Assembly (NCBI RefSeq): GCF_007747445.1
Contig: NZ_CP036425.1
Coordinates: 682,001 to 746,000 of the forward strand
DNA length: 64,000 nucleotides
Direction: 5' to 3'
Origin: Poriferisphaera corsica
GTDB lineage: Bacteria; Planctomycetota; Phycisphaerae; Phycisphaerales; Phycisphaeraceae
Position 1 is the first letter of the stretch; every line of letters starts with the position of its first letter. The notes under the pieces are model-generated. The model saw nothing but the letters and a program-made list of their open reading frames with translations. It did not search any database and was not told where the DNA came from. A program made the translations under genes and the position numbers. This document shows, one piece after another, positions 25,071 through 33,828 of the stretch.

Positions 25071-25621
25071 GATGGGTCACCTCCATTGGATGAATCGGAG
25101 GTGAGTGTGGACAGCAACTCGTTAGCGGCAGCATTGGCGATTTGCTGAACGCGGTTGAGCGGCATGTTGTGTTGTTTGGCAAGCTTGGCGAGTGTGTCGT
25201 GTTCGGGTTTGGCTGAGAGGGGTAAGTTATTAAGTGATGCGACTTTGATAGGGATTTGGCCGAGGGGTGAGGGGGCGTGGTGGATGACGCGGTCTAATGT
25301 AATGCGGTCACGTGTGTGATAGCGGAGGCCGATGGCGCCGGTTTCGGTGAGCAATGCGATGGCGAGGCGATCACGGTCTTGCGGTGCGCAGAGGAGGGAG
25401 AGTTGATGGGCTGGGCGGGATTTTTTCATGACGATGGGGGTTGCCCAGACATCAAGGGCGCCGAGCTCGAGAAGTTTATCGATGGTGTGGCCGAGGAGCT
25501 CGGGGGTAGCATCGTCGAGATTGACGGTGATTTCGATGACTTGCTGCGCAGGCTGATCCGCGAGGTGGGATGAATTTGTAGCGGATTGTGCTTGGCTGCT
25601 GCCCAATGGATGCTCCGTCAT
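25067..25621 (-). CDS. Stand-alone LarC2-type domain protein (DUF111, nickel-pincer cofactor family)
   Basis: A 184-residue protein. After 24 variable residues, IEITVNLDDATPELLGHTIDKLLELGALDVWATPIVMKKSRPAHQLSLLCAP and the later ETGAIGLRYHTRDRITLDRV match the C-terminal half of LarC, the enzyme that inserts nickel into the pyridinium bis-thiocarboxylate cofactor using CTP. LarC is about 400 residues or two ORFs joined by frameshifting. Only the second half is here, and no larA, larB or larE is in the window. ATG 25621 is a choice; 25705 is also possible. It shares a four-base overlap with the next gene and is divergent from tilS. Confidence 0.7.
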   Translation of the reverse strand: MTEHPLGSSQAQSATNSSHLADQPAQQVIEITVNLDDATPELLGHTIDKLLELGALDVWATPIVMKKSRPAHQLSLLCAPQDRDRLAIALLTETGAIGLRYHTRDRITLDRVIHHAPSPLGQIPIKVASLNNLPLSAKPEHDTLAKLAKQHNMPLNRVQQIANAAANELLSTLTSDSSNGGDPS

Positions 25622-25734
25622 CGTATACTTGGGTGAGTTGTTGGAAATGAAACGTGTGGTTGTGAAAGAGGCTGAGTGAATGAAGTGGCTCAGCTTGAAG
25701 GGCATTTTAACGTAAATGCGTGAGGATGTGAGGC

Positions 25735-26763
25735 TTGGATTTTAAGAAGCGTGCGAAAATCTCGTATCACCCAGTTGTGAAAGCGATCGCGCGCAGTTTG
25801 AAAGCTGCTGAAGTTATTAAACCGCGAGGTGAGGTGGCGGTTGTAGTGGGGGTTAGCGGTGGCGCGGATTCGGTGGCTTTGCTATTGGGGATGCATGCGT
25901 TGAGCCAGCGGCGCGGCTGGGGAATGCGGCTTGTCGTGGGACATGTACAGCATCACTTGCGGGGTGATGAGGCAGAAGCGGATGCGTTGTTCGTTGAGGA
26001 TTTGGCGAAGCATTTAGGGCTGGCGTATGAGCGACGTGATCTTGATCTACGTGAGGCAAAGAATATTGAGGAGGCGGCAAGGCGGGGGCGGTATGAAGCC
26101 TTAGGTGAGATTGCTGTGCAGGCTGATTGTGTGTGGGTTGCGACAGCCCATCATGCGGACGATCAACTAGAGACGGTATTGATGCGATTGTTGCGTGGGG
26201 CAGGGGCGCGGGGACTGCGGGGGGTGGCGAAGGTGCGGTCGTTGGTTGAGGGAGTGAAAATTGTGCGGCCGCTTTTGGGGGTAGGGAAGGAACAGATTGA
26301 GAAGTTTTTGTGTGAAACGGAGCAAGATTGGCGAGAGGATCATACTAATGCGGATGTGGAGCGGTGGCGTGCGAAGTTGCGGCATGAGGTGTTGCCGGTG
26401 CTGAAGGAAATTCGGGGTGATGCGGCGATCAAGGCGGTGCAGCTTGGTGATCGGATGCGCGGATTGGAAGGTGTACTGCAAGATGCAGTGGCTGAGGTTA
26501 TCGAGAATGATGCCCGGGAGGTGGATGGTGTATTTCATCTACCACGTGATCGGGCTAGGCAATGTCGAGAGATTGTGTTGATGGGTGTTTTGCGATCGCT
26601 TGCAATGTTAAAAGGTGTGGATTCGGATCGGTGTGGTGAGCGGGAACTTGGGCCGATTACAAAATCTGTGAGAGATCAGCAAGGCGGTATGCGGCAGTTT
26701 GAACTGTATGGGGGTGTGAGAGTTGTGGTAACGCGCGACAGCGTTTTAATTTCTAATAACTAA
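25735..26763 (+). CDS. tilS: tRNA(Ile)-lysidine synthase TilS
   Basis: A 342-residue enzyme that attaches lysine to C34 of the CAU-anticodon tRNA(Ile), changing its meaning from Met to Ile. The PP-loop is SGGADS at residues 41-46, followed by GHVQHHLRGDEAEAD, ATAHHADDQLETVLMRLLRGAG and the arginine-rich LRHEVLPVL. The start appears to be TTG 25735 because a stop precedes it in frame, with GAGGA eight bases upstream. The C-terminal domains are short, as in minimal TilS. The gene abuts the convergent reductase-like gene with no spacer: stops are at 26761-26763 and 26764-26766. Confidence 0.92.
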   Translation: MDFKKRAKISYHPVVKAIARSLKAAEVIKPRGEVAVVVGVSGGADSVALLLGMHALSQRRGWGMRLVVGHVQHHLRGDEAEADALFVEDLAKHLGLAYERRDLDLREAKNIEEAARRGRYEALGEIAVQADCVWVATAHHADDQLETVLMRLLRGAGARGLRGVAKVRSLVEGVKIVRPLLGVGKEQIEKFLCETEQDWREDHTNADVERWRAKLRHEVLPVLKEIRGDAAIKAVQLGDRMRGLEGVLQDAVAEVIENDAREVDGVFHLPRDRARQCREIVLMGVLRSLAMLKGVDSDRCGERELGPITKSVRDQQGGMRQFELYGGVRVVVTRDSVLISNN

Positions 26764-27333
26764 TTAGAGTGTACAGGTGTTGATTTGATAGGTGCTTTGT
26801 GTGATGCCGGTGTTGAAAGATTCGGTGTGTTTGTGTGTGAGCGAGTAGTGTTGGGAAAGGCTTGAAAACAAGGGGATACCTGATCCGAGGATAATGGGGA
26901 TGCGAGTGATAATGATTTCACTGAGCAGATTGGCTTGTAGGAACCGTGAGATCGTAATGCCGCCATCAATATAAAGGTGATGGAAACCACGTTGTGCTAG
27001 AGTGTCTATGATTTGATTAGGCTCTAGTCCACACAATGTTTCGACAGTTTTTGGCAATTTTGGAGCGATTTCATAATCTGAATGTGAAGTTAGAATGATG
27101 ACGGGTTTCTCGCCGTATGGCCACTGGTCGATGAGCGGAGTAATCACATCAAGGGTTTTTCTTCCCATGACCAAAGCGTCTATGCTGTTGATAAATTTAT
27201 GAAAGCCGTAAATATCGGGGTCGGATGGTTGTTCAGTGATATCAGGATTGGTTGTTGAAAGAAAATCGACGCCATGTTTTGCATCTGCGATATAGTTATC
27301 GATTGAGGTTGCGATATAAGCGGTTGTTTTCAT
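26764..27333 (-). CDS. Dihydrofolate reductase-like (RibD C-terminal fold) protein
   Basis: A 189-residue protein of the RibD_C/DHFR-like fold. MKTTAYIATSIDNYIADAKHGVDFL is the usual first strand and NADPH loop, MGRKTLDVI the nucleotide-binding helix, VIILTS the next strand, and YIDGGITISRFLQANLLSEIIITRIPIILGSGIPLF the conserved end. Family members are NADPH-dependent reductases of mostly unknown substrate. ATG 27333 is taken over an upstream in-frame start at 27378 because conservation begins there. Confidence 0.85.
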   Translation of the reverse strand: MKTTAYIATSIDNYIADAKHGVDFLSTTNPDITEQPSDPDIYGFHKFINSIDALVMGRKTLDVITPLIDQWPYGEKPVIILTSHSDYEIAPKLPKTVETLCGLEPNQIIDTLAQRGFHHLYIDGGITISRFLQANLLSEIIITRIPIILGSGIPLFSSLSQHYSLTHKHTESFNTGITQSTYQINTCTL

Positions 27334-27366
27334 GTTAAGATTGTACGGTGCATGTTTTATTTTGGA

Positions 27367-27400
27367 ATAAAAAAACACTGAGTTTTTAGGCTTAGTGTTT
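27367..27400 (-). terminator. Terminator of the DUF4442 gene
   Basis: AAACACTGAG at 27373-27382 pairs with CTTAGTGTTT at 27391-27400 (one G-T pair). On the minus strand a T-run follows. It lies just past the stop at 27425. Confidence 0.7.
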
Positions 27401-27424
27401 ATGTTTTATATTGTTATCGTTTAT

Positions 27425-28222
27425 TTATTTCTTCGCAGCATTCGCCCGTTTCATCCAGACATCGCGACGTTTGCGGTAGTGAGATTTTGGTGTGATGTGG
27501 AAGTGAGCGGTTGACCTACCTACGCGGCGTTGCCGTTTGTTCGATGGGTTCACCATCTGCACGATATTCATCTTGACGGTCAGATTGAACTCGTTGCCTG
27601 TTTCGATCAGTGCATCAAGGTCTTCTTCCGTGGTGATCCGATAAACCGCTGGGCCGTAGCATGGGCGGAGGAAGTCATACGAGAGGTGCTTGCATACAAC
27701 CGTGTAGTCTGCGCCGCATTTCTGGAATACGTACATCCCGCCAGCGACTTCAGAGTTGGCCAACAAGGCGCCGCCAGCCATTGCCGAGTACCAGTTACGA
27801 TTGTGTCGACGAAACGGCAAGATGGCTGAGAATGTGCCCACATCGCCGTGATGAATCTTGATTCCAGATCGGAATGCTAATGGTAAAAAGATCCAAGACG
27901 TCAGCCTGTGCCAAAAATTGTTCTTCGTCGAAAGCTCGGAAAGTTTGCGTTCACCTTTGGTGATCATGCGTGAGAGCCATGACCTTGAATCTTCTTCCGC
28001 ACCTGGGATCTTGATTTCTGTGACGCGGTTTTGTTCTTTTTCAGCAGGCTGTTCTTCTTCTGCTTGCTTGTCGGTAGCTGCTTCGTTGTCAGTATTCGCG
28101 CAACTGCAGCAGCATGAACCTTTCTGTTCACTGTCTTGTGATTCAGCCGAACCAATCGCCTCGTTGTTTTCACTAACACAGGCTTGATCGACGGCTTGGG
28201 CTGTTGCTTCGGCTGGCTTCAT
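27425..28222 (-). CDS. Hotdog-fold DUF4442 protein with Cys-rich N-terminal extension
   Basis: A 265-residue protein. Residues 90-230 follow the DUF4442 thioesterase-like hotdog pattern: PLAFRSGIKIHHGDVGTFSAILPFRRHNRNWYSAMAGGALLANSEVAGG, then the second strand set ending in a basic tail. The first 80 residues are unusual: acidic and polar with a CCCSC cluster. The cluster could bind metal or be modified, but this is speculation. An in-frame GTG lies three codons upstream of ATG 28222. It follows dnaN and the IscX-like gene on the same strand and closes the run with a terminator. Confidence 0.7.
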   Translation of the reverse strand: MKPAEATAQAVDQACVSENNEAIGSAESQDSEQKGSCCCSCANTDNEAATDKQAEEEQPAEKEQNRVTEIKIPGAEEDSRSWLSRMITKGERKLSELSTKNNFWHRLTSWIFLPLAFRSGIKIHHGDVGTFSAILPFRRHNRNWYSAMAGGALLANSEVAGGMYVFQKCGADYTVVCKHLSYDFLRPCYGPAVYRITTEEDLDALIETGNEFNLTVKMNIVQMVNPSNKRQRRVGRSTAHFHITPKSHYRKRRDVWMKRANAAKK

Positions 28223-28323
28223 GCGGCTCACTTCGTTGTACTAATCTAGGTATGAACTTCGGTTGATCGCATTTGCGATCGATACTGCTTGTGTGGTGCG
28301 TTGTCGCTGTGTGGACAGGTTTA

Positions 28324-28599
28324 TTATCTGTATGGCATATTGGGCGAATACGATTCCTTGTCGTCATCATTTTCGCCGTCAGCTTCTTGTTTTTCCTCGT
28401 ACCATCCAACCTGGATCGCTTCCAAAATCTGCTCATTGACAGATTGCCCGGGGTCAGGCTCGAATCCTTCAAGATTCTCTACCATTTCGCGTAGTTCTGG
28501 AAACGTCACCTTTAGGGGTTCAACGTCGGGAAATTTTTCATATAAGCCGAGACAGATGTCATCAATGTCTGTCCAGCTAAATGTATCAGGGGAAGGCAT
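28324..28599 (-). CDS. iscX: IscX-like Fe-S assembly accessory protein
   Basis: A 91-residue acidic protein. FSWTDIDDICLGLYEKFPDVEPLKVTFPELREMVENLEGFEPDPGQSVNEQILEAIQVGWYEE parallels IscX (YfhJ) along its whole length: the W-T-D start, the A/G-L-x-x-x-x-P-D segment, F-x-x-L/M, L-x-x-F and NE-x-I-L-E-A-I-x-x-x-W. IscX binds IscS and modulates Fe-S cluster assembly. The last 20 residues (EADGENDDDKESYSPN) are an acidic extension. No isc genes are adjacent; its upstream neighbour is dnaN. Confidence 0.8.
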   Translation of the reverse strand: MPSPDTFSWTDIDDICLGLYEKFPDVEPLKVTFPELREMVENLEGFEPDPGQSVNEQILEAIQVGWYEEKQEADGENDDDKESYSPNMPYR

Positions 28600-28762
28600 G
28601 GGCTGATCCCTTTGATCATTGTTCTTTGTTTACGGGTGCTCCTGCAATTTGTTCACGTAGGTATACACCTTGGCTCTATTGTAGCGAATTGGGCAGGATG
28701 GCCCAATTGTGATCTTATATCAGATCCAATTCCTTGATGAGATTGCCAAACTCCTGCTATAT

Positions 28763-28792
28763 AAAAAAAGCTGCAGCGTAAACTGCAGCTTT
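28763..28792 (-). terminator. Terminator of dnaN
   Basis: A 10-bp stem (AAAGCTGCAG against CTGCAGCTTT, 28767-28776 with 28783-28792) reads on the minus strand into a T-run (complement of 28763-28769). It is 27 bases past the dnaN stop. Confidence 0.85.
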
Positions 28793-28818
28793 CTCATGAT
28801 TTGTTTATATTTTTTGCG

Positions 28819-29919
28819 CTACTGGAGGTTCACAGGCATGATCACGTATAAAAACTGTGGCCCAGTACGCAAAACACCCGGCTTGTTAGGGGCTTTCATG
28901 TCGATATGGACTTGAGATTCGTCCGCGACTTTAAGTGCGTCTAGTAAATACTGCGGGTTGAACCCAATCTCGACCTCATCGCCCACATATTCATCGATCT
29001 CGACCTTGATCTCGGCTTCGCCCATCTCGGGTGCTCTTGATGACAGTGTCAGGCCAGCCTGATCGAATGCCATGCGAACACCCTTGGATTCCTCATTTGT
29101 CAGCAAAGCTGCTCGGCGAACCGCGGATACAAGCACGTCCGTTGCAATCGTCACCTTCTTATCGCCATCCTTCGGAATGACATCTGCATATGGCGGGAAG
29201 TTGCCTTCGACCAGATTTGTTGACAGCGTTGCTTCCTCTGTCGCAAACATGATTTGGCCATCCTTCATCTTCACAGACACTGTCTGCTCTGCATCATCAA
29301 ACAAGCGTAGCAGCAGGTTCAACGCCTTTGTCGGCACGATCGCGGACTGCGGTGTGTCGTTATGTGACGTGCACATCCCTTTTGCTAACGCCAGGCGGTG
29401 GCCGTCTGTTGCGACAACTGTTAGTTTGTTTTTTTCTCGTTCAACCAAAACCCCATTGATTGCATACCGTGAGTTTTCACGGGCAGTTGCAAAAATCGTC
29501 ATCGCGATCAATCGGTGCAATTCTTCCGCAGAGACTTCAAAATCCGGGTCGCCGTCATACTCTGGGATTGGCGGATAGTCTTCGATATTGTGCCCATAAA
29601 TCGTGAACTTTGAGTCTTGCCCCGTGATCTTTGCAGCTTCGTCATTCGCTTCGATCGTCAGCGTTGCATCAATTGATTCACGCACAATGGCTAACAACTT
29701 ATCAGAAGGCACGAGCATGTCGCCAGACTCCGCAACCTCAACACGAGGTGTCGTCAGCTTCACAGCTACTTCCATATCTGTGCCCGACAACGTTAATGCG
29801 CCATCATTCGCGGTCACCTTAATGCAGCTCAGCACAGGCTTCGGGGTTCGGCTAACGATAACGCCGCCGACTAGATTCAGTGACTCGACAAGCGCTCCGC
29901 GATCGCAAATGACTTTCAT
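28819..29919 (-). CDS. dnaN: DNA polymerase III sliding clamp (beta subunit)
   Basis: The 366-residue subunit that dimerises into the ring that tethers the replicative polymerase. The three clamp domains are visible: MKVICDRGALVESLNLVGGVI at the start, GHNIEDYPPIPEYD and TDGHRLALAKG in the middle, and the closing FLYVIMPVNLQ, the conserved M-P-V/M-R/N-L end that forms part of the partner-binding pocket. AAAGGTG precedes the ATG. In many bacteria it lies beside dnaA and the origin; here neither dnaA, recF nor gyrB is present, and I see no cluster of DnaA boxes upstream. Confidence 0.95.
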   Translation of the reverse strand: MKVICDRGALVESLNLVGGVIVSRTPKPVLSCIKVTANDGALTLSGTDMEVAVKLTTPRVEVAESGDMLVPSDKLLAIVRESIDATLTIEANDEAAKITGQDSKFTIYGHNIEDYPPIPEYDGDPDFEVSAEELHRLIAMTIFATARENSRYAINGVLVEREKNKLTVVATDGHRLALAKGMCTSHNDTPQSAIVPTKALNLLLRLFDDAEQTVSVKMKDGQIMFATEEATLSTNLVEGNFPPYADVIPKDGDKKVTIATDVLVSAVRRAALLTNEESKGVRMAFDQAGLTLSSRAPEMGEAEIKVEIDEYVGDEVEIGFNPQYLLDALKVADESQVHIDMKAPNKPGVLRTGPQFLYVIMPVNLQ

Positions 29920-30292
29920 TATGGTTGCACCTTTTATGGTCTCTGTTGGTCGTGTAAATTGCGTGAGTACTTCGCTCAGGTTTTAGTCCAGTCGTCAGAC
30001 GCAGACTGATGCCATGACATACTTTTTACTTCATGACCTGCTGGTCAACGGTTCAAGTAATTTCGCAAAACACGCTAAATGCAGAGAAATTGCGTAATAC
30101 TTCGTATGCTAAAAGTACCGCCTAGGGGGCCAGTGGGCAAGAAATTCGAGCTTATTCCAAGGCAACCCCCCAGCGGGTGGATTGGTTGTCCAAAACTTGG
30201 GGATAGAGATGGGGTACGCTCCGTAAATCGTGTTAAGTTAGGGTGAATATGAGGTTTGTGATGTTTTTTTGATAGCGCGACGATAGATTTCA
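29920..30292. other. Divergent promoter region of dnaN and the acetyltransferase
   Basis: 373 bases separate two divergent genes, so promoters for both should be here. A G/C-rich patch at 30118-30178 has short inverted pieces around GGGGGCC and CCCCCCAGC. I found no convincing DnaA box series. Confidence 0.35.
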
Positions 30293-30937
30293 ATGATGAC
30301 CAAGATCGATAGCGAATCCATCAATATCAGGCTCTATCAGCCTCAGGACGCCGATGCCTTGGCAGGCATTCTGGTTGGTGCATTCCGCGGCAAGTTCCAG
30401 CGGCTTGCGAATCTCGACGAACCCTCGATGAGGCAAATGCTCCTTGATGCCGGTTTTGTCGGCCCGCACGGACATCCCGGTTTATGGGTTGCTGAAAAAG
30501 ATAATACCGTTCTTGCCGCCATGTCACTCAAGTGGCAGCAGCAAAAACGCGGTTCTGAAGGCAGCCTACGCGGTATTCTCCGTGTTTGTCTGCGTCACGG
30601 TTTCACCCGCATTGGTCGTTTTATGATCGGGATGTGGCTACTCGAAGAACAAATCCAAAAACAAGACTGCTACATCGAATACCTTGCTGTCAGCGAATCA
30701 GCACAAGGCCTCGGCCTCGGCACGCAATTACTCAAAAAAGCCCAAACTGAAGCATCAGCTCTCCGCGCACAACTTGGCTTTGAGCGAATTTCGCTCCATG
30801 TTGCGGGCGGTAACACGGGCGCTCAGCGTCTCTATCAACGATTTGGCTTCACTGTAGAACGAACGATCCAAAGCCATCTCTCGCGCCGCATCCTTGGCGA
30901 ATCAATATGGCATTTTATGTCAAAATCCCTTGATTAA
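30293..30937 (+). CDS. GNAT-family N-acetyltransferase
   Basis: A 214-residue protein. The acetyl-CoA site lies in YIEYLAVSESAQGLGLGTQLLKKA (motif A, Q-x-x-G-x-G near residues 141-146), followed by ISLHVAGGNTGAQRLYQRFGFTVERT (motif B), the usual end of the GNAT fold. The substrate is unknown. Two adjacent ATGs (30293 and 30296) are equally possible. Confidence 0.85.
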   Translation: MMTKIDSESINIRLYQPQDADALAGILVGAFRGKFQRLANLDEPSMRQMLLDAGFVGPHGHPGLWVAEKDNTVLAAMSLKWQQQKRGSEGSLRGILRVCLRHGFTRIGRFMIGMWLLEEQIQKQDCYIEYLAVSESAQGLGLGTQLLKKAQTEASALRAQLGFERISLHVAGGNTGAQRLYQRFGFTVERTIQSHLSRRILGESIWHFMSKSLD

Positions 30938-31042
30938 ACTGCTAATTACTTTCAACATAACTGTTTATAATGCGAAGAAATGATGTAATAGGGACCTGTT
31001 TATCAGGAAATTCGTGTCAATAAAGTGCCGATAAATTGTACT

Positions 31043-32686
31043 ATGAGGAGTCGAGGTCTAAAGTATGTCATATCTCGCAAACAAGGCATGATTGCTTTAA
31101 CAGTCATTGCATGGTCAGCGTTGATCGCGCCGAAGATGGTGGCTGCAGATCCGCTGGCCTTTTTTCATGATTTCACGCCACTCGTCCAATCTAATGAAGC
31201 ATGGTCGCTCCAAAAAGGTTCTGTTATCGCCAGCAGCGACGGCAAGCATGCCGCCGGCATCGTCGGTGAAATGTTGCACTCTGGCGTCATGATGGCTGTG
31301 ATGTGCGATCAGAAAATCCTTGGTCGGCCCGCCCCGCGACCACTGATCGCCTTCGCTCCGAAAACCGATCAGCTATTTCGCTTGTACGGACAGCTCAATT
31401 ATTTTCGTATCAACTTCCCAGGCATCCCGGTCAACACACGCGTTCCTGAACCGATCAGTTCTGTGCTATTCTCACCCGAAGGCAAACAGTTTGCTTACGT
31501 CGGTAAAGATGCAAACAAGCGAATGATTGTTCATAACGGTGTTGTCGGCCCCCCTATGCGACGAATAGATCATCATTCGATTCAATTTGGAAAAGACACG
31601 ATCGCTTATGCCGCAAGTGACGGTTCCACATGGCGCATGATTATCGATCGTTTTGTCGACACAGATTATACCGCGGTTCGCGATAGCCTCGCCGTTTCGC
31701 CTCAAGGCAACACCGCAGCCTATCTTGCCATTAGAGATGGCAAATGGCATGTCATCAGAGATTTAGGTTTAAGCAAGGATGGCAAGCGAAATAGACTTGT
31801 TTCTCAGGGTTTTATGCTTGCCAAATCTCCGGTCATTGTTTCCGATGACGGCTCAGTCACGGCCGCATGGGTGCAAATACAAGGCGGCATATGGCAGCTT
31901 GCAATCAACGGTAAAATCAATGAGGCCTATGCAACGACCAAACCCGGCAACATCGCTATTCGTCAAGACGGTAAACAAATCGCAGCTGCGATTAAAAGCG
32001 CCGATGGCCGTTGGCAGCTCATTGTTGACGGAAAACTCATAGCTACGTGTGATGGCATCGGTGAGAACTCACTCCGATATACCCAATCTCAAAAACACCT
32101 CATCGCCGGCATGAAGTGGAACGGACTCTGGTATCTCTGCGTCGATGGTAAGCTCGGCGAACCCAGCACCGCAATGATGACCGACGCCTATCAAGAATCC
32201 CCCAACGACACCTTCCTCTATGCCGGGCGAACCTCGCTCGGCCGCTGGCGTGTCATGCAGGTCGACCTTGCCAAAAACAACCAAACCGTTTGGCGATCCA
32301 GTGAGTACGACGGTATCCAGCCAGGCAGCCTCGTTATCTCACCTGATCAGCAGCGCGTCGCTTTCGTCGGCCGCTACGACAGTCGCGCGTGCCTCGTTGT
32401 CGGCAATCAGATGCTCGCCCTTCGCCGATGGATGGGGACACCTGTTTTCTCTCCTGATTCTCAGCACGTCGCAGTTCTCGCCTCAAAAGGCCAACAATTC
32501 GAGCTGCTCATCGATGGTAAATCCGTCGGGGAGCCATTCTTTGCCGTTCTGCCCAGCGCCCAGCCTGCTTGGGATGGTGCTGACGAGGTTAATGTCGTCA
32601 TTGAACGCCAACAGCACCGTTTCGCACGCCTCCGTGTCGGCGCGGCCCATCAATCTGAAGAGACCACCGTTTCAGGTAGCGAGTAA
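31043..32686 (+). CDS. Exported beta-propeller (WD40-like) protein
   Basis: A 547-residue protein. A signal peptide ends near MVAAD. The mature part is a chain of repeats of about 40-50 residues such as VLFSPEGKQFAYVGKDANKRMIVHNG, VIVSDDGSVTAAWVQIQGG-WQLAING and VFSPDSQHVAVLASKGQQFELLIDG: each has an SPDG turn, an A-Y/A-V strand and a W-x-L/V-x-x-D-G strand. This is the TolB/PD40-like propeller pattern, probably seven or eight blades. Periplasmic binding or scaffolding is likely but no partner can be named. The start is uncertain (GTG 31025, ATG 31043 or ATG 31088). Confidence 0.7.
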   Translation: MRSRGLKYVISRKQGMIALTVIAWSALIAPKMVAADPLAFFHDFTPLVQSNEAWSLQKGSVIASSDGKHAAGIVGEMLHSGVMMAVMCDQKILGRPAPRPLIAFAPKTDQLFRLYGQLNYFRINFPGIPVNTRVPEPISSVLFSPEGKQFAYVGKDANKRMIVHNGVVGPPMRRIDHHSIQFGKDTIAYAASDGSTWRMIIDRFVDTDYTAVRDSLAVSPQGNTAAYLAIRDGKWHVIRDLGLSKDGKRNRLVSQGFMLAKSPVIVSDDGSVTAAWVQIQGGIWQLAINGKINEAYATTKPGNIAIRQDGKQIAAAIKSADGRWQLIVDGKLIATCDGIGENSLRYTQSQKHLIAGMKWNGLWYLCVDGKLGEPSTAMMTDAYQESPNDTFLYAGRTSLGRWRVMQVDLAKNNQTVWRSSEYDGIQPGSLVISPDQQRVAFVGRYDSRACLVVGNQMLALRRWMGTPVFSPDSQHVAVLASKGQQFELLIDGKSVGEPFFAVLPSAQPAWDGADEVNVVIERQQHRFARLRVGAAHQSEETTVSGSE

Positions 32687-32804
32687 TTGGCGTAAAATCT
32701 TTTTATATAACAAATTAAGGCAATATATGCCTTGTGTTTTGTTAACGCATTCCACAGTCGATACACACCTTTCTGCGTTGTATTCAGCACCCAATCCCCT
32801 TAAG

Positions 32805-32832
32805 TTGCATAGCAGAGTAGGGCGGGTACAAT
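32805..32832 (+). promoter_or_regulatory. Probable sigma-70 promoter of rpmI-rplT
   Basis: TTGCAT at 32805-32810 and TACAAT at 32827-32832 are 16 bases apart, with the rpmI start 34 bases downstream of the -10 box. Confidence 0.45.
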
Positions 32833-32866
32833 ATTTGGCTCGATTGAGCTTCAGGAAAGGTACGTT

Positions 32867-33085
32867 ATGCCCAAGCTGAAATCCCATAAAGGTTTACTTA
32901 AGCGCGTCAAGATCACTGCCAAGGGCAAAGTGAAGTGGCGTAAGCCGTTTAAGGGTCACCTCAACTCGCACATGAGTGGCGACAAGCTTCGTAAGCTTCG
33001 TGGCACCGCATTGGCGACCAAAGGCGACATTAAGCGTTTGAAGATTATGCTTCATCGTCCGCTCAAAGCAGGCGACGCTGAGTAA
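32867..33085 (+). CDS. rpmI: Large-subunit ribosomal protein L35
   Basis: A 72-residue basic protein. MPKLKSHKGLLKRVKITAKGKVKWRK and the later HMSGDKLRKLRG are the L35 hallmarks. AGGAAAGG lies upstream of the ATG. It forms the usual pair with rplT 122 bases downstream, but infC, normally first in this operon, is not here: the upstream gene is the propeller protein. Confidence 0.94.
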   Translation: MPKLKSHKGLLKRVKITAKGKVKWRKPFKGHLNSHMSGDKLRKLRGTALATKGDIKRLKIMLHRPLKAGDAE

Positions 33086-33206
33086 AGAAACCGTTTCATG
33101 AATCAGGCAGAGTGGCCCAATTTGGCCATGTCTGCGTTTCTGCGAGCCGGGAAACAAGCATCTGACATCAAGTTCAGATCTCCGTCATCGCGAAAAGGAG
33201 TACACC

Positions 33207-33566
33207 ATGCCACGCACACAAAAAGGTGCAGCACGCCGTCAGGCGAAAGTACGTGTTTTTAAGAAGGCAAAGGGTTATCGCGGATCGCGCCGTACACAAT
33301 GGCGTCGCGTCCAAGAGGCCGTTGTCCGAGCAGGCGTCATGGCCTACCGTGACCGCCGTCAAGTAAAACGCGAGTACCGTAAACTTTGGATTGTCCGTAT
33401 CAACGCAGCTTGCAAGATGCGCGACATCAATTACAGCCGATTTGTTCAAGGCCTCAAAGCCGCGAATATCGTGCTCAACCGCAAAATGCTCAGTGAGATC
33501 GCTATCCACGACGAGGCCGCATTCGACGCAATCGTCGAAAAAGCCAAAGCCGCTCTGGCAGCTTAA
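33207..33566 (+). CDS. rplT: Large-subunit ribosomal protein L20
   Basis: A 119-residue 23S rRNA-binding protein needed early in 50S assembly. MPRTQKGAARRQAKVRVFKKAKGYRGSRR and the WIVRINAACKMRDINYSRFVQGLKAANI segment are diagnostic. In other bacteria L20 also represses its own operon by binding leader RNA; the 122-base gap after rpmI could hold such a site but I see no clear mimic. A terminator follows at 33623. Confidence 0.95.
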   Translation: MPRTQKGAARRQAKVRVFKKAKGYRGSRRTQWRRVQEAVVRAGVMAYRDRRQVKREYRKLWIVRINAACKMRDINYSRFVQGLKAANIVLNRKMLSEIAIHDEAAFDAIVEKAKAALAA

Positions 33567-33622
33567 TCCACAACGCATAAAAAACTGCTGACTTTTCAGT
33601 TGTTTATACGTACAATGATACG

Positions 33623-33654
33623 CCGGGTCTTTGAGAATCGAAGGCCCGGTTTTT
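33623..33654 (+). terminator. Terminator of rpmI-rplT
   Basis: A 9-bp stem (CCGGGTCTT at 33623-33631 with AAGGCCCGG at 33641-33649, one G-T pair) is followed by five T residues. Confidence 0.85.
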
Positions 33655-33828
33655 ACGCGCCGAATCAAAATCGGTATGCGTAAATTCCATGTGAGTTGGG
33701 TTGTTTTTCCCTGTAAAACAAGGGAATATGTGAGAATTGCCGGAGGTTTGTTTCCGTGCCTGTGCGGTATTGAAATTAAGTGAATTGATTTATTTTTTTG
33801 TTTCTTTTTAGATCGAAGGAGTGATCTC

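Noticed and set aside
29920-30292. Replication origin beside dnaN
   Set aside because: No series of DnaA boxes or AT-rich unwinding region is visible and dnaA is absent.
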